From the NCBI GenBank assembly GCA_919902985.1, contig CAKKSC010000011.1, forward strand, positions 1 to 60,155: DNA of 60,155 nt, read 5' to 3'. The translations under genes were made by a program, and so were the position numbers. Of this stretch, positions 15,450 to 24,671 are shown in pieces. The first letter of the stretch is position 1. Every line of letters starts with the position of its first letter. Under the pieces are notes generated by a model that saw only the letters and a program-made list of their open reading frames with translations, ran no database searches and had not been told where the DNA came from. The stretch is from Desulfuromonadales bacterium. Lineage in GTDB: Bacteria; Desulfobacterota; JAENJC01.

Positions 15450-16295
15450 TTACTCTATGACCGATACTTCCTCCACAGCCAGTTTCCCATTAACCTCTAT
15501 CAGATATCCCATCCTGACCTTCGGGTCATGCTCAAATATCATAAGCCAGCGGCCTTCCAGGCCTTCTCTTAAAATCCTTCTCTTTACCTCCAGAAGCTCC
15601 AGGGGATACAGGTCGTAACCCATTATATATGGCAGCGGGACATGTGCCGCTGTTGGGATCATGTCTCCAAGATAAAAGGCCGTTTTTCCATCTGACTCTA
15701 TCTTCACACTCTGATGCCCCCTGTTATGTCCAGGGGTATGCACAACGGTAACGCCTGGATAGACCTCCCTGTCGCCGTCCACAAGTTCAACAAGTCCTGC
15801 CTCCATCAACGGGATGAAGTTCTCCGGCAGGTAACTGGCCCTTGTCAGTTCATTCAGGTTTGTCGCATCCTCCCACTCCCTCTTCTGAGCTATGTATCGT
15901 GCCCTGGGAAAGGCCGGCTCATGCCTTCCATTACCGTTTACAACGGTATTCCCGCCGCAGTGATCAAAATGAAGGTGTGTGTTTATGACAATGTCTATAT
16001 CCTTCGGTCTGAGACCGGCATCTGATAACGATTTCAGAAGGGTAGGTTCTCTTTCTATCCCATAAATCTTCAGGAGCTTCTCGCTGAATTTGTCGCCGTT
16101 TCCTGTATCCACAAGGATGTTGCAACCCTCAGCCTTTATCAGGAGAGGGTTTACGCCTATAATGATCCTGTTCAGTCTATCTGCCGGGTTTGTCTTCTCC
16201 CAGAAGACCCTTGGGACAACCCCGAACATGGCCCCTCCGTCCAGCCTCATAATACCGTCGGATAGGGAGATGAGTTCGAGATTGCCGAACCTCAT
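15450..16295 (-). CDS. MBL-fold metallo-hydrolase
   Basis: This 281-residue metallo-beta-lactamase-fold enzyme has the metal motif THLHFDHCGG (His107, His109, Asp111, His112), a second histidine in HTPGHNRGH and the bridging Asp in YLGDMIP. Overall layout resembles the AttM/AiiA and related lactonase group, but the substrate cannot be assigned. No signal peptide is visible. Its ATG overlaps the TGA of arfB by 4 bases, so the two are translated together. Confidence 0.88.
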   Translation of the reverse strand: MRFGNLELISLSDGIMRLDGGAMFGVVPRVFWEKTNPADRLNRIIIGVNPLLIKAEGCNILVDTGNGDKFSEKLLKIYGIEREPTLLKSLSDAGLRPKDIDIVINTHLHFDHCGGNTVVNGNGRHEPAFPRARYIAQKREWEDATNLNELTRASYLPENFIPLMEAGLVELVDGDREVYPGVTVVHTPGHNRGHQSVKIESDGKTAFYLGDMIPTAAHVPLPYIMGYDLYPLELLEVKRRILREGLEGRWLMIFEHDPKVRMGYLIEVNGKLAVEEVSVIE

Positions 16296-16720
16296 GAAGC
16301 CTCCCTAACTGCTTTCCGCATACCCTTAGTTGCACTCCTCTGCTTCTTCCCCTCTATCCTGCGCTCTTTGGCAGCAAGGGTAGGCCTCGTCTTTTTCCTC
16401 GGCTTCGGCTTTTCCGTTGCCTTGCGGATCAGTTCAACCAGACGCTCTATTGCATCAACGCGGTTCCTCTCCTGTGTGCGGTGCTGCCGTGCCTCAATGA
16501 TGAGGATGCCGTCCTGGGTAATGCGCCTCCCTGCAAAGCGGATGAGCCGCACACGGACTTCGCCAGGCAAAGACGGAGAGTTGCCGACATCGAAACGGAG
16601 CTGGACAGCAGTAGACACCTTGTTTACGTTCTGGCCGCCGGGGCCGGACGCCCGGACAAACTGGAGATCTATCTCGCCTTCGTCGATGGATATGGTTGGT
16701 GTGATATTGATCACGGTCAT
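16292..16720 (-). CDS. arfB: ribosome-rescue peptidyl-tRNA hydrolase ArfB
   Basis: This 142-residue protein has the release-factor catalytic motif GGQ (residues 28-30, in SGPGGQNVNKV) and a basic C-terminal tail rich in Lys and Arg that would occupy the empty mRNA channel of a stalled ribosome. It lacks the codon-recognition domains of release factors 1 and 2. Length fits the ArfB/YaeJ family. A truncated second copy lies at 18740-18934. It is the first gene of a pair with the MBL hydrolase. Confidence 0.93.
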   Translation of the reverse strand: MTVINITPTISIDEGEIDLQFVRASGPGGQNVNKVSTAVQLRFDVGNSPSLPGEVRVRLIRFAGRRITQDGILIIEARQHRTQERNRVDAIERLVELIRKATEKPKPRKKTRPTLAAKERRIEGKKQRSATKGMRKAVREAS

Positions 16721-16734
16721 ACTCTCACCATTAA

Positions 16735-18265
16735 TTAAGGGAAGCGTTTCTCCGGGAACAGTGTTACTATTAAGCTCTCGCCGTTGCCGAAGAGAGAAGG
16801 CTGCTTTACTACAACAAGCTCAACTATCTCGTTAAAACCATCCTTTTTCATATCTACCACGACAAAATCCGCAACATAGCCGTTGATATTCCTTATCTGC
16901 CATCTATCTTCAAAGCCAAACTCGCCCCATAGGAGACCTCTCACATCGCCGCTCACATAGGAGATGTTCTTAAATACCCTGCCCAGCATCGTTACTGCTG
17001 GTTATTATCTCCAGCTTGCCGTTATCCACGGCCCTGCCGCACTGTATCCCGGCCTTGACATTGATCGTCTTCCGGTCAATAGAAGCCTGCCCGAACTCTA
17101 TGTTGTTAATGCTTCCACCATAGTAACTGGCGCTCTTCCATGTCTGCTTCCACGCACCGCCCTCGTCCCTCTCATAAAACCTCAGACGGTCATTCTCATC
17201 AAGGGAGATGAAGTCATCCTTTCCGTCCCCTGTGGCATCGCATATGGTAAAGCCATAGAGATCCATCCATTTCGGCATATCCAGAAGACCGTCTTCTCCC
17301 AAAGTCCCATCTTTCCATTTAAGGAACTTTACACCCCCATACAGGCCGTCTATCTCCCTGAACTTCTCGCCAACGAGTAGTGTGTTATCCGGCCCTTTGA
17401 CCTCCCTGATAAACCACGGGAGGTCATCAGCGACGACAACAAAATCTTTGCCCGTAAATTCAATAACGCGGGTTGCCGCCTTTTCCATATATTTCCTTGT
17501 CAGGTATATCTCAGGAATACCGTTTCCGTTGAAGTCACCGACTGCGATATTGTAATTCCGGGATGGACCGGTCCCTTTAAACTCCTTCTTCAGCCTCAGT
17601 CCATCTTTATCAAATAAATATATATACAGGTTCTTATCATCTATCGCCACTAATTCCATTGTCCCGTCGTTGTCAAGGTCCGCAATCCCAATTCCTTTTA
17701 ATGTCAGAGGGAGTCTCTGGGTCTTCCAGCTTTTTTCCCTCAATGTCGCCGGCAGATTCCCAATCGCCTTACCGGCAGCAGCTCCGAGGATTACCCCCCT
17801 TGCCTCAATGGATACCTTTTCGAGCATCTCAGTAAATGCCCCGACCCCCTTCCCTTTAAGGGATATGAGGGAAACATTCCATGGCCCAACCTTTACGAGC
17901 CTCACATCAAGGCTCAGATCATCCGCTATTACTGAGAGACTGCTCTCAAGGATGAAGCCCGCTCCAATCTCTCCGGCCAGCGACTTCGTCAACTCTTCTG
18001 ACCACTCTGATGCGTCGTGCTTATCTATGATTGCCCGGAGCATTGCCAGGTCCTCAATCTGAATGCCGCCTGCCGCCAGGATCCTCGCTGAGAGCACATC
18101 CATGTACGCTCCCTTCAGATAGTCCATACCTGAAGGGGCATTCAGCCGCAGCGGAAGTATGGCAAGAGAGGGTTTATCTGAGGCATCTCCCCTTCCAGTC
18201 GAGAGGAACACAAGCACAGGAATTATGGCAATTAATATCTTTAGTCTGAAGTTCATAGTCATGGA
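16735..18265 (-). pseudogene. FG-GAP/VCBS repeat secreted protein, frameshifted
   Basis: The N-terminal part (18265 to 16970) has a signal peptide, a TolB-N or FlgO-like domain (about residues 30-130) and FG-GAP-type segments such as IADLDNDGTMELVAID and VGDFNGNGIPEIYL. The frame stops after ITSSNDAGQGI. The sequence continues in another frame as MLGRVFKNISYVSGD and then VVVDMKKDGFNEIVEL, clearly the next repeat blade, ending at 16735. The two frames overlap by 20 bases. One indel near 16980 explains this: either a real mutation or a sequencing error. Start ATG 18265 or 18259; the ribosome site is weak. Confidence 0.75.
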
Positions 18266-18535
18266 GTAAATAAGACCACACAAACCGGTTAAAGTCAAGC
18301 ATCAGAGGGTACTTGCGCCAATTTATGAGTGAACTACTTTAGGCGTAGGATGGGTGAAGTGAAGCCTAACCCGTGCGACACAATTACTTTTCAATAACCG
18401 ATATGATTTTCTTATAATTCAAGAGATAACCCCCTTGGCCCAGCCCGTGGTTAAAGGCGAGGGGAAATTAGATTTGGATTTTTGTAAAAAGTGTAGGCGC
18501 GACAACTATGACTTCCCTATGGTTGGTCCATAGAA

Positions 18536-18733
18536 TCAGCTGTGAGACAGGCCGGCATCACGCGCAACCTGCGCCCTCCCCTTAGCGCGGGCGATATCGC
18601 CCTGCGCCTTGGCAATGAAAGGCGCATCGACATTAGGCTCCTCAAAGCATGCCTCAAGATAAGCGGCCATTTCCTCAAGGGTTCGGAGGTGTTCTGCAAC
18701 ATCATAGCGAGTGGTAGTTGTCTTTTTCATCAT
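18536..18733 (-). pseudogene. truncated HigA-like addiction-module antidote gene
   Basis: The 65 codons match the N-terminal part of small antidote proteins of the HigA-like or prophage DNA-binding type: TRYDVAEHLRTLEEMAAYLE, then GDIARAKGRAQVARDAGLS. It stops one residue into the recognition helix region, so the rest of the DNA-binding domain is missing. AGGAGC precedes the ATG pair. No partner toxin is present. It directly follows a truncated arfB copy. Confidence 0.6.
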
Positions 18734-18739
18734 TTGCTC

Positions 18740-18934
18740 CTATAGGTTGCGTGCAAGGCGGACTATCCGCACACGGACTTCGCCAGGTAAAGATGGGGAG
18801 TTTCCGACATCGAAGCGGAGCTGGACGGCAGTAGACACCTTGTTTACGTTCTGGCCGCCTGGGCCGGAGGAACGGACAAACTGGAGATGAATCTCGCTCT
18901 CGTCTATAGATATGGCAGGTGTGATGGTGATCAT
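18740..18934 (-). pseudogene. truncated duplicate of arfB
   Basis: The 64 codons repeat residues 1 to about 58 of ArfB at 16292-16720, including the SGPGGQNVNKV motif. The DNA is also closely similar over about 170 bases. After VRIVRLA the copy diverges and stops. The basic tail needed for ribosome binding is absent, so it is probably non-functional. Confidence 0.8.
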
Positions 18935-18978
18935 GGTGATACTTTACAGCATTAAGGAGAAAGGCTCAAGCTAAGAAG

Positions 18979-19233
18979 TTAAGCCGTGCGGATAAGGGCC
19001 TCCTTTTCTTCCCTGCTCAAACGCTTGATCTCATACTCTCTCCTGGCCGCCCCTGAGCGTGTTTTCTGAGATTCAAAATAGACAAGTCTCACCGGACGAC
19101 GGGGGCGGGTATATCTGGCGCCGAGGAGGTCGCTACCATTGTGCTCCTCAATCCTTCGATCAACATCCCTGCTAATCCCGGTATAGAGGGTTTCATCGGA
19201 ACACCTTACTATATAAACAGTCCAGTCGTTCAT
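18979..19233 (-). CDS. GIY-YIG nuclease family protein (UPF0213/YhbQ type)
   Basis: This 84-residue protein has the GIY-YIG core: TVYIVRCSDETLYTGIS at the N-terminus, the arginine in VDRRIEEHN, and the conserved ARYT...PVRLVYFE segment of the UPF0213 family. ATG 19233 fits the family N-terminus; a longer frame to 19299 crosses the tail of a CACGAAGACACAAAGGCACA-type intergenic repeat and is rejected. The cellular role of the family is uncertain. Confidence 0.88.
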   Translation of the reverse strand: MNDWTVYIVRCSDETLYTGISRDVDRRIEEHNGSDLLGARYTRPRRPVRLVYFESQKTRSGAARREYEIKRLSREEKEALIRTA

Positions 19234-19332
19234 TTTATGAGTTGGAAATATTGATTCATTCGTAAAAAATCTTTTTTTGCCACGAAGACACAAAGGCACA
19301 AAGAAAAAATCTTTATTTTAGATGTGTTAGGC

Positions 19333-19776
19333 TTAGTGTCTTGGTGCCACATTAACCCCTGCGGACAAAACAATCAGCCCTTCGGCAGAGGCGGCATCAT
19401 TCAGCTTTTTGTCAAAGGAAGAAAACGAAAAGGAGATATCGTTGTCTGATTTAAGCAGTTTTGCAGCGGAAAGGTGGACAGCATCAAATCCCCGCAGACC
19501 ATGCTTTTTTACGAGATGGCCCGCCTCAAGCTCATCAAAGTCAAGAGCAACAAGCTTTTTCCACTCCTGGGAAAATCTCTTTAATATCAGTTTGTAATCA
19601 TCCTTGGAAAGGTCTCCGCTGTTAAAGCGTCTGTTGAATGCAGAAACGGCCTCTGGGTACGCCACGCGGCAGGTTGAAACTGTCTCTGCCTCCCTGACCC
19701 ATTCCTTGACCAAGTCGGAGTATTCCTCTTCCACATAAAGCTTTACGAGGCTGCTGGTATCAAGATAGAGGATCAA
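19333..19776 (-). CDS. vapC: VapC-type PIN-domain toxin
   Basis: This 147-residue PIN ribonuclease has the acidic residues expected at the active site: Asp in YLDTSSLVK, Glu in AYPEAVSAF and Asp in GFDAVHLSAA, with a late Asp in SFDKKL. Its ATG overlaps the end of the antitoxin gene by 4 bases, the usual vapBC arrangement. In such pairs the toxin cuts RNA when the antitoxin is degraded. All key residues look intact. Confidence 0.88.
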   Translation of the reverse strand: MILYLDTSSLVKLYVEEEYSDLVKEWVREAETVSTCRVAYPEAVSAFNRRFNSGDLSKDDYKLILKRFSQEWKKLVALDFDELEAGHLVKKHGLRGFDAVHLSAAKLLKSDNDISFSFSSFDKKLNDAASAEGLIVLSAGVNVAPRH

Positions 19777-20033
19777 CGACGTTCCTCCAGGACGGTATTT
19801 GACATGGGCTTACCCTTGACCTTGACCCCCTTGAGACCCTCCGGTTTTCCACCCGACCACTTGGCTTTGCCGGAATCCATGAGCGATTTAACGGCTTGCC
19901 TTTCCTTAGAAATCGGGATAACAAGGGCGACCTCCCTTCCATGATCGGTCACAACGACCTCCTCGCCCTTCTGCACCATGCCTACATAACTGCTCAGCTT
20001 TGCCTTTAATTCCTTTACCCCTACAGAAATCAT
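19773..20033 (-). CDS. Phd/YefM-type antitoxin
   Basis: This 86-residue protein has the Phd/YefM N-terminal DNA-binding domain: VGVKELKAKLSSYVGMV, then VVVTDHGREVALVIP. The basic, Gly-rich C-terminus would wrap the PIN toxin encoded next. ATG 20033 follows GGAGGGG; an ATG four codons earlier overlaps that ribosome site and is rejected. Confidence 0.88.
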   Translation of the reverse strand: MISVGVKELKAKLSSYVGMVQKGEEVVVTDHGREVALVIPISKERQAVKSLMDSGKAKWSGGKPEGLKGVKVKGKPMSNTVLEERR

Positions 20034-20276
20034 AATCCCCTCCATCTAAAATATGGTTACTTTATAACATAAAAGGGACTACTTTGCAACAATCAAGAGC
20101 AATCACATAATTAATGGACGCTTACATGGTTTTCTCCGGGACCTCAGTGGTTAAAGCGAGGGGAATTGTGAAGGGGGTGGCTGTTGGAGATAGTTTTGAA
20201 TAGGGCAATTAAATTTGTCAATGTTAAAGATTTGACCCTCTTATGCTCTTATGCCCTTATGCCCCTTTTGCCATAT

Positions 20277-22805
20277 TCAAATCCTGCATTTTGCAAGCCC
20301 CCTCAAAACCTCGCCTATCTCCTTGATCACCATCGAAGCCTCTCCCTTTAGCACTCTGCACTCAGGCAGGGACTTTAGAAATGTCTTCCCGTAGCTCTTT
20401 GTGGCTGCCCTTACATCCAGGACAAGGACTACTCCGCTGTCTTTCCTGCTCCTGATAAGCCTCCCGAAACCCTGTCTGAACTTTATCACTGCCATTGGCA
20501 GGGAATACTCCCGGAATGCGTTGCCGCCGTTCCGCTCTATCTCATCCTGCCTTGCCGATGCCACCGGGTCGTCCGGGACCGCGAAGGGAAGCCTGGCCAC
20601 AATCACCTGCCGGAGCGCCTCCCCCGGCACATCCACCCCTTCCCAGAAAGACTCGGTCCCGAAGAGGACAGAGGTCTTGTCGCGGTTAAATCTCTCAAGG
20701 AGCTCATGCCTTGGGGCGTTTCCCTGTTTCATGATGCTGTATCCCATCCCCTGGACTGCATCCCTGGAGCCATCAAACACCTTATTCATCAGAGAGTAAG
20801 AGGTAAAGAGCACAAGGGTGCTTCCGCCGGAGGCCTTGATCGCATCAGGGATGACCCTTGACAGGATGCCCGGGAACCTTTTGTCAGTGGGCTCAGGAAG
20901 GTCTGTAGCAAGGCCAAGGACTGCCTGTTCCTTGAAATTGAATGGGGAAGGGAGCAGGGATTCGATCAAACGTTCCTTCGGGACCCGGTCAAGACCGATC
21001 CTCCCCTCCAGGAAATCAAACCTTTCCTTTACGCTGAGTGTTGCAGATGTCATGACGACAGTCCTGAAGTTCTTGTAAAGTGTCTCGTTTAATGTGGTCC
21101 CCACATTCAACGGAGAGAGATGAAGCGTGACCCTTGAAGGCCTGTTCTCTTTCGCCTCCATGATCTCCACCCAGCGGACTGCGTCATTGCTTACACCAAA
21201 GAGGATATTCTCCATAGAGATAGAAATGGCATCCAACCTCTCGGCCATTGCCTTCACCTCTATCATCTGCGGAAGAAGCTCCTTTTCCGCCTCCTCATTC
21301 CCCTTGACTCCCTGCACAAGGTCTCTGTTAAGGTTTTTCAGCCCCTTTACAAGAAACTTTATCTTGTTGGCGCAGGTCCTTACCTCCTCCGATGCCTCGT
21401 CCCATCCTGCCCTGCCCCTTATCCCTTCATCAATCCTTATCCTCAGCTCCGGTTCAGGGACCGCTTTGACGGACGCAAAGAAATAATAAACGGTATCTAA
21501 GGCGGACAGGACCGACTGGGTGCAGTCTTCAAGGAACATCGAAAGCTCGCCATTAATAGCTGTCACGATATTGTCCATAGGGTATTCGAGCCTTGAGACC
21601 TTTGCCGCGATGAAGGGAAGGAGCCCTTTCTTCCTGTCCTTCCTGTGCCTCAGCCTTCCCAGCTGTTTAAGCACCCCTCCCCTGCTCACCCTGTCCCCGA
21701 AGTAACTGGTTGCCACATCCTCCATATTGTGTGCCTCGTCTATGATGACCCTGCCGTAAGGCGGCAACACCGCCGTTTCAGAATAGTCTGCCTTTGCAGC
21801 CCGTATTGCAAGGTCAGAGAACAGGAGGTGGTGGTTGGCGACTATGATGTCTGCCGATGCTACCTCCCTCCGTGCCTTGTTGAAGAAGCAGTCAGAGAAG
21901 AGGTCGCACCTGAGCCTGAGGCATGTGTCCGCCTCTGATGCGAACTCCTCCCATATCTCATGCTTCGGCGAAAAGCTCAGGTCTGAAAGGCTACCGTCAC
22001 TGGTTTTATCAAGCCAGTCAAGGATAGAGTTCCTCTCGTTGGTCCAGCTTCCTTCAAAGAGGTCCGCCTCCCTTACCATCTCCTTGGCCTTCCTGAGACA
22101 TGCGTAATTACCCCTACCCTTCACAAGTACCGCCTTGAAGTCAATTCCCATAACTGATTGCAGGAACGGGATATCCTTTTTGGAAAGTTGCTCCTGGAGG
22201 GTTATAGTGTTTGTAGAGACAACGACCCTCTCCCTGTTCCTGACGGCCCAGAGTATTGAAGGGATAAGGTATGCCATGCTCTTCCCCACCCCTGTCCCTG
22301 CCTCAACAAGAAGGAGCTTGTCTGTATTGAATGCCTTTGCCGTCTCATGCGCCATCTGCAACTGGGCATCCCTGACTTCATAGCCTGCAAGCCTTTTCGA
22401 TATGACTCCGCCTGGACCTAGGATCCCGTCTATCTCCTTTTCATCTAAAGACGATAACGCCTCCTTCCTGAAAGGCTCGACAACCACATAGATGTCGCTC
22501 ACCGGATTGTTTATAATGTAGAACCCTATCCCGCTAGAGGCCAGGGATGAAGCCACTGAGATATCGGCGTTTGATGGAGTCAGTGCCCCGGTCGGGTGGT
22601 TATGGATCACCACATCCCCGAATCTTGCAAGCTGGACTATGGCAGGGACCATGGAGTCGTTCCCCCTCGCCAGAGGCCCAGCAGATGTTACTATTCCGTC
22701 TTCAGCGGAACAGAGGAAGAAGACCTCGTTACCTCTAGCGCTGGATATAGTGTCGTGGATGAGGGAGATGCAGTTGTCTGAGATAAGTTCTGTTACGGCT
22801 TTCAT
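20277..22805 (-). CDS. DinG/XPD-like helicase with N-terminal JAB (JAMM) domain
   Basis: This 842-residue protein joins two modules. Residues 1 to about 115 form a RadC-like JAB domain with an intact metal motif: Glu27, then HNHPTG (His68, His70) and Asp81. From about 140 follows a superfamily 2 helicase of the DinG/XPD type: Walker A EAGTGVGKS (168-176), DEAH box IIDEAHN, four cysteines for an iron-sulphur cluster (YACLRK and TCLRLRCDLFSDC) and the C-terminal motif RQGFGRLIRS. I chose ATG 22805 because the longer frame to 22895 overlaps the divergent rtcA gene. It is probably a DNA-repair helicase; the JAB role is unknown. Confidence 0.85.
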   Translation of the reverse strand: MKAVTELISDNCISLIHDTISSARGNEVFFLCSAEDGIVTSAGPLARGNDSMVPAIVQLARFGDVVIHNHPTGALTPSNADISVASSLASSGIGFYIINNPVSDIYVVVEPFRKEALSSLDEKEIDGILGPGGVISKRLAGYEVRDAQLQMAHETAKAFNTDKLLLVEAGTGVGKSMAYLIPSILWAVRNRERVVVSTNTITLQEQLSKKDIPFLQSVMGIDFKAVLVKGRGNYACLRKAKEMVREADLFEGSWTNERNSILDWLDKTSDGSLSDLSFSPKHEIWEEFASEADTCLRLRCDLFSDCFFNKARREVASADIIVANHHLLFSDLAIRAAKADYSETAVLPPYGRVIIDEAHNMEDVATSYFGDRVSRGGVLKQLGRLRHRKDRKKGLLPFIAAKVSRLEYPMDNIVTAINGELSMFLEDCTQSVLSALDTVYYFFASVKAVPEPELRIRIDEGIRGRAGWDEASEEVRTCANKIKFLVKGLKNLNRDLVQGVKGNEEAEKELLPQMIEVKAMAERLDAISISMENILFGVSNDAVRWVEIMEAKENRPSRVTLHLSPLNVGTTLNETLYKNFRTVVMTSATLSVKERFDFLEGRIGLDRVPKERLIESLLPSPFNFKEQAVLGLATDLPEPTDKRFPGILSRVIPDAIKASGGSTLVLFTSYSLMNKVFDGSRDAVQGMGYSIMKQGNAPRHELLERFNRDKTSVLFGTESFWEGVDVPGEALRQVIVARLPFAVPDDPVASARQDEIERNGGNAFREYSLPMAVIKFRQGFGRLIRSRKDSGVVLVLDVRAATKSYGKTFLKSLPECRVLKGEASMVIKEIGEVLRGLAKCRI

Positions 22806-22871
22806 TGAAGAAACATTATAGGGGTAAAGTGATGCGTTGACAACAAGCTTGCAAACCTTTAATCTTTCCCC

Positions 22872-23939
22872 ATGATCCTGATCAACGGAAGTCACGGTGA
22901 AGGCGGCGGACAGATACTAAGGACGGCACTGGCCCTGTCATGCATAACGGGGGAGCCTTTTGAGATGTACGACATCCGCATGGGGAGAGAAAAACCTGGG
23001 CTTCAGCCTCAGCACCTTACCGGCGTCAGGGCCGCTCAGGCTATATCAAAGGCGGATGTAGACAAGGCCAAACTTGGCTCTCAGAGCCTCTGTTTTTCAC
23101 CAGTGGCAGTGACAGGTGGCGAATACCTCTTTGATGTTTCAGAGATAAAGGGGAGTGCAGGCTCGGCGACACTGGTGCTTCAAGCCATCCTCCCCCCGCT
23201 GGCTACTGCCGGAACCGGCTCCAGGGTTACCGTCAAGGGCGGTACTCATGTGGAGTGGAGCCCAACTTTTCATTACATGAGGGATGTCCTCCTTCCCCTC
23301 CTGGCCAAAATAGGGATAAAGAGCAGCCTTGATATTGAAAAGTGGGGGTGGTATCCAATTGGTGGCGGGAAGCTCTCCTTGTCTGTTGAACCGGTCAAAA
23401 AGCTTTCAGCTATTAGCATAAGACAAAGAGGTCGGCTAAAAAACATTTCCGGGATATCTGCGGCATCCAACCTTCCCATTTCCCTGGCGGAGAGACAGAG
23501 GGACCATGGGAACTGGCTGCTGAAAGGAGCTGGACTTAGCGCCAATATGGAGATAGTGGCTGCCCCATCCAACGGAAAGGGGACATTTTTCTTCATTCTG
23601 GCAGAGTTTGAAAATATCAAGGCAGGGTTCTCTGCCCTGGGAGCAAGAGGGAAAAGGGCTGAGGCCGTTGCAGAAGAGGCGGTCAGGCAGTTTCTGGAAT
23701 TCTCAAACTCCGAAGGAGCCCTTGACCCGCACCTGGCAGACCAGATCATCCCTTACCTGTCAATATGTGATGCCCCTTCCAATTTTACTACCTCAAGGAT
23801 CACCAGGCATTTATTGACCAATGCCTGGGTGACAGAGAAGTTCCTGCCGGTTGAGATTAATATAAATGGGAGAGAAGGTGAGTTCGGAGAGGTAATAATA
23901 AAAAGGGCCGGCAACAGATTGTTGCCGGCCCACTCCTAA
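22872..23939 (+). CDS. rtcA: RNA 3'-terminal phosphate cyclase
   Basis: This 355-residue enzyme converts the 3'-phosphate of RNA to a 2',3'-cyclic phosphate using ATP. The N-terminal NGSHGEGGGQILRTALALS, the motif REKPGLQPQHL and the segment GGTHVEWSPTFHYM near the middle are typical. Length fits the family. No rtcB ligase or rtcR regulator lies beside it. It is divergent from the helicase gene, with a 66-base gap. Its last codons contain the terminator of the opposing cyclophilin gene. Confidence 0.93.
   Translation: MILINGSHGEGGGQILRTALALSCITGEPFEMYDIRMGREKPGLQPQHLTGVRAAQAISKADVDKAKLGSQSLCFSPVAVTGGEYLFDVSEIKGSAGSATLVLQAILPPLATAGTGSRVTVKGGTHVEWSPTFHYMRDVLLPLLAKIGIKSSLDIEKWGWYPIGGGKLSLSVEPVKKLSAISIRQRGRLKNISGISAASNLPISLAERQRDHGNWLLKGAGLSANMEIVAAPSNGKGTFFFILAEFENIKAGFSALGARGKRAEAVAEEAVRQFLEFSNSEGALDPHLADQIIPYLSICDAPSNFTTSRITRHLLTNAWVTEKFLPVEININGREGEFGEVIIKRAGNRLLPAHS
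23900..23931 (-). terminator. terminator of the cyclophilin gene inside the rtcA coding end
   Basis: A perfect 12-bp stem (GGGCCGGCAACA with its complement) with a three-base loop lies at 23905-23931. On the minus strand it is followed by TTTTTATTATTA. On the plus strand no T-run follows. It therefore terminates minus-strand transcription and is built from the last sense codons of rtcA. Confidence 0.8.
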
Positions 23940-23960
23940 ACACTATTCACAACAACTGCC

Positions 23961-24545
23961 TTACTGAACCCTCTTAATTGACTTTATAACCACTGACTCA
24001 GCAGGGACGTCCTGAAAACCCATCTTGGAGCCGGTCTTGACTCCTTTTATCTTGTCAACCACTTCCATACCTTCAATCACCTTGCCGAATACTGCATATC
24101 CGAATCCCTGGGGAGAATTGTCTCGGTAGTCAAGGAAATCGTTGTCTACAACGTTTATAAAGAACTGGGATGTTGCGCTGTCCACCACCATAGTCCTTGC
24201 CATAGCAAGGGTCCCCCTCTTGTTTCTTAGCCCGTTACCTGCCTCGTTCTTTATCTGGGCCTTTGTAGCTTTCTGCTGCATATCAGCAGTGAAGCCGCCA
24301 CCCTGGATCATGAAGTTGCTGATGACCCTGTGAAAGATGGTGCCGTCATAGAACTTGTCGTCCACATAGGAAAGGAAGTTCTTGACGCTTACTGGCGCCT
24401 TGGCCTGCTCCAGCTCTATCTTCACATTTCCCATAGATGTCTCCATCAATACTACAGGGTTCTTCTCCACAGCCATTGATTCTCCCGAAAACGCCGACAC
24501 CATAACCACCCCCGAAAAAATAAGATTTAAAATCATTAACCGCAT
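23961..24545 (-). CDS. periplasmic cyclophilin-type peptidyl-prolyl isomerase
   Basis: This 194-residue protein has a signal peptide (about 1-25, ending SMA) and one cyclophilin domain. Conserved catalytic-site segments are [20 protein letters not shown] and [10 protein letters not shown], and the arginine in FHRV is present. It catalyses proline isomerisation during folding of exported proteins. AGGAGGC precedes the ATG. It converges with rtcA, and its terminator lies within the end of that gene. Confidence 0.93.
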   Translation of the reverse strand: MRLMILNLIFSGVVMVSAFSGESMAVEKNPVVLMETSMGNVKIELEQAKAPVSVKNFLSYVDDKFYDGTIFHRVISNFMIQGGGFTADMQQKATKAQIKNEAGNGLRNKRGTLAMARTMVVDSATSQFFINVVDNDFLDYRDNSPQGFGYAVFGKVIEGMEVVDKIKGVKTGSKMGFQDVPAESVVIKSIKRVQ

Positions 24546-24565
24546 AACTGCCTCCTGTTTTTATT

Positions 24566-24594
24566 GTAGAGACGCCCCGTCAGGGCATCTCTAC
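24566..24594. repeat. GTAGAGACGCCC-type hairpin
   Basis: Arms GTAGAGACGCCC and GGGCATCTCTAC flank a short loop. It lies just upstream of the cyclophilin gene. Similar hairpins are scattered in many bacterial genomes; only one copy is seen here. Confidence 0.55.
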
Positions 24595-24610
24595 CAAAAT
24601 CGCTTCATTT

Positions 24611-24656
24611 ATACCAAGTTGCTTTCAAACATTAAATTATAGAAAGCTTACTTGAC
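24611..24656 (-). repeat. family A palindromic repeat, shortened copy
   Basis: It begins with a perfect ATACCAAGTTGCTTTCAAA and ends with GAAAGCTTACTTG; the last bases of the left arm (GGTAT) are replaced and the middle is shorter. It lies between the cyclophilin gene and the small membrane protein gene. Confidence 0.75.
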
Positions 24657-24671
24657 GTTATACCTGAGCCT

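Noticed and set aside
19255-19330. CACGAAGACACAAAGGCACA stretch
   Set aside because: This kind of sequence is common in intergenic DNA of many bacteria; only one copy is seen here and nothing ties it to a system.
20225-20275. CTTATGCCC microrepeats after the helicase gene
   Set aside because: Three degenerate copies in an intergenic end are probably slippage products with no clear function.
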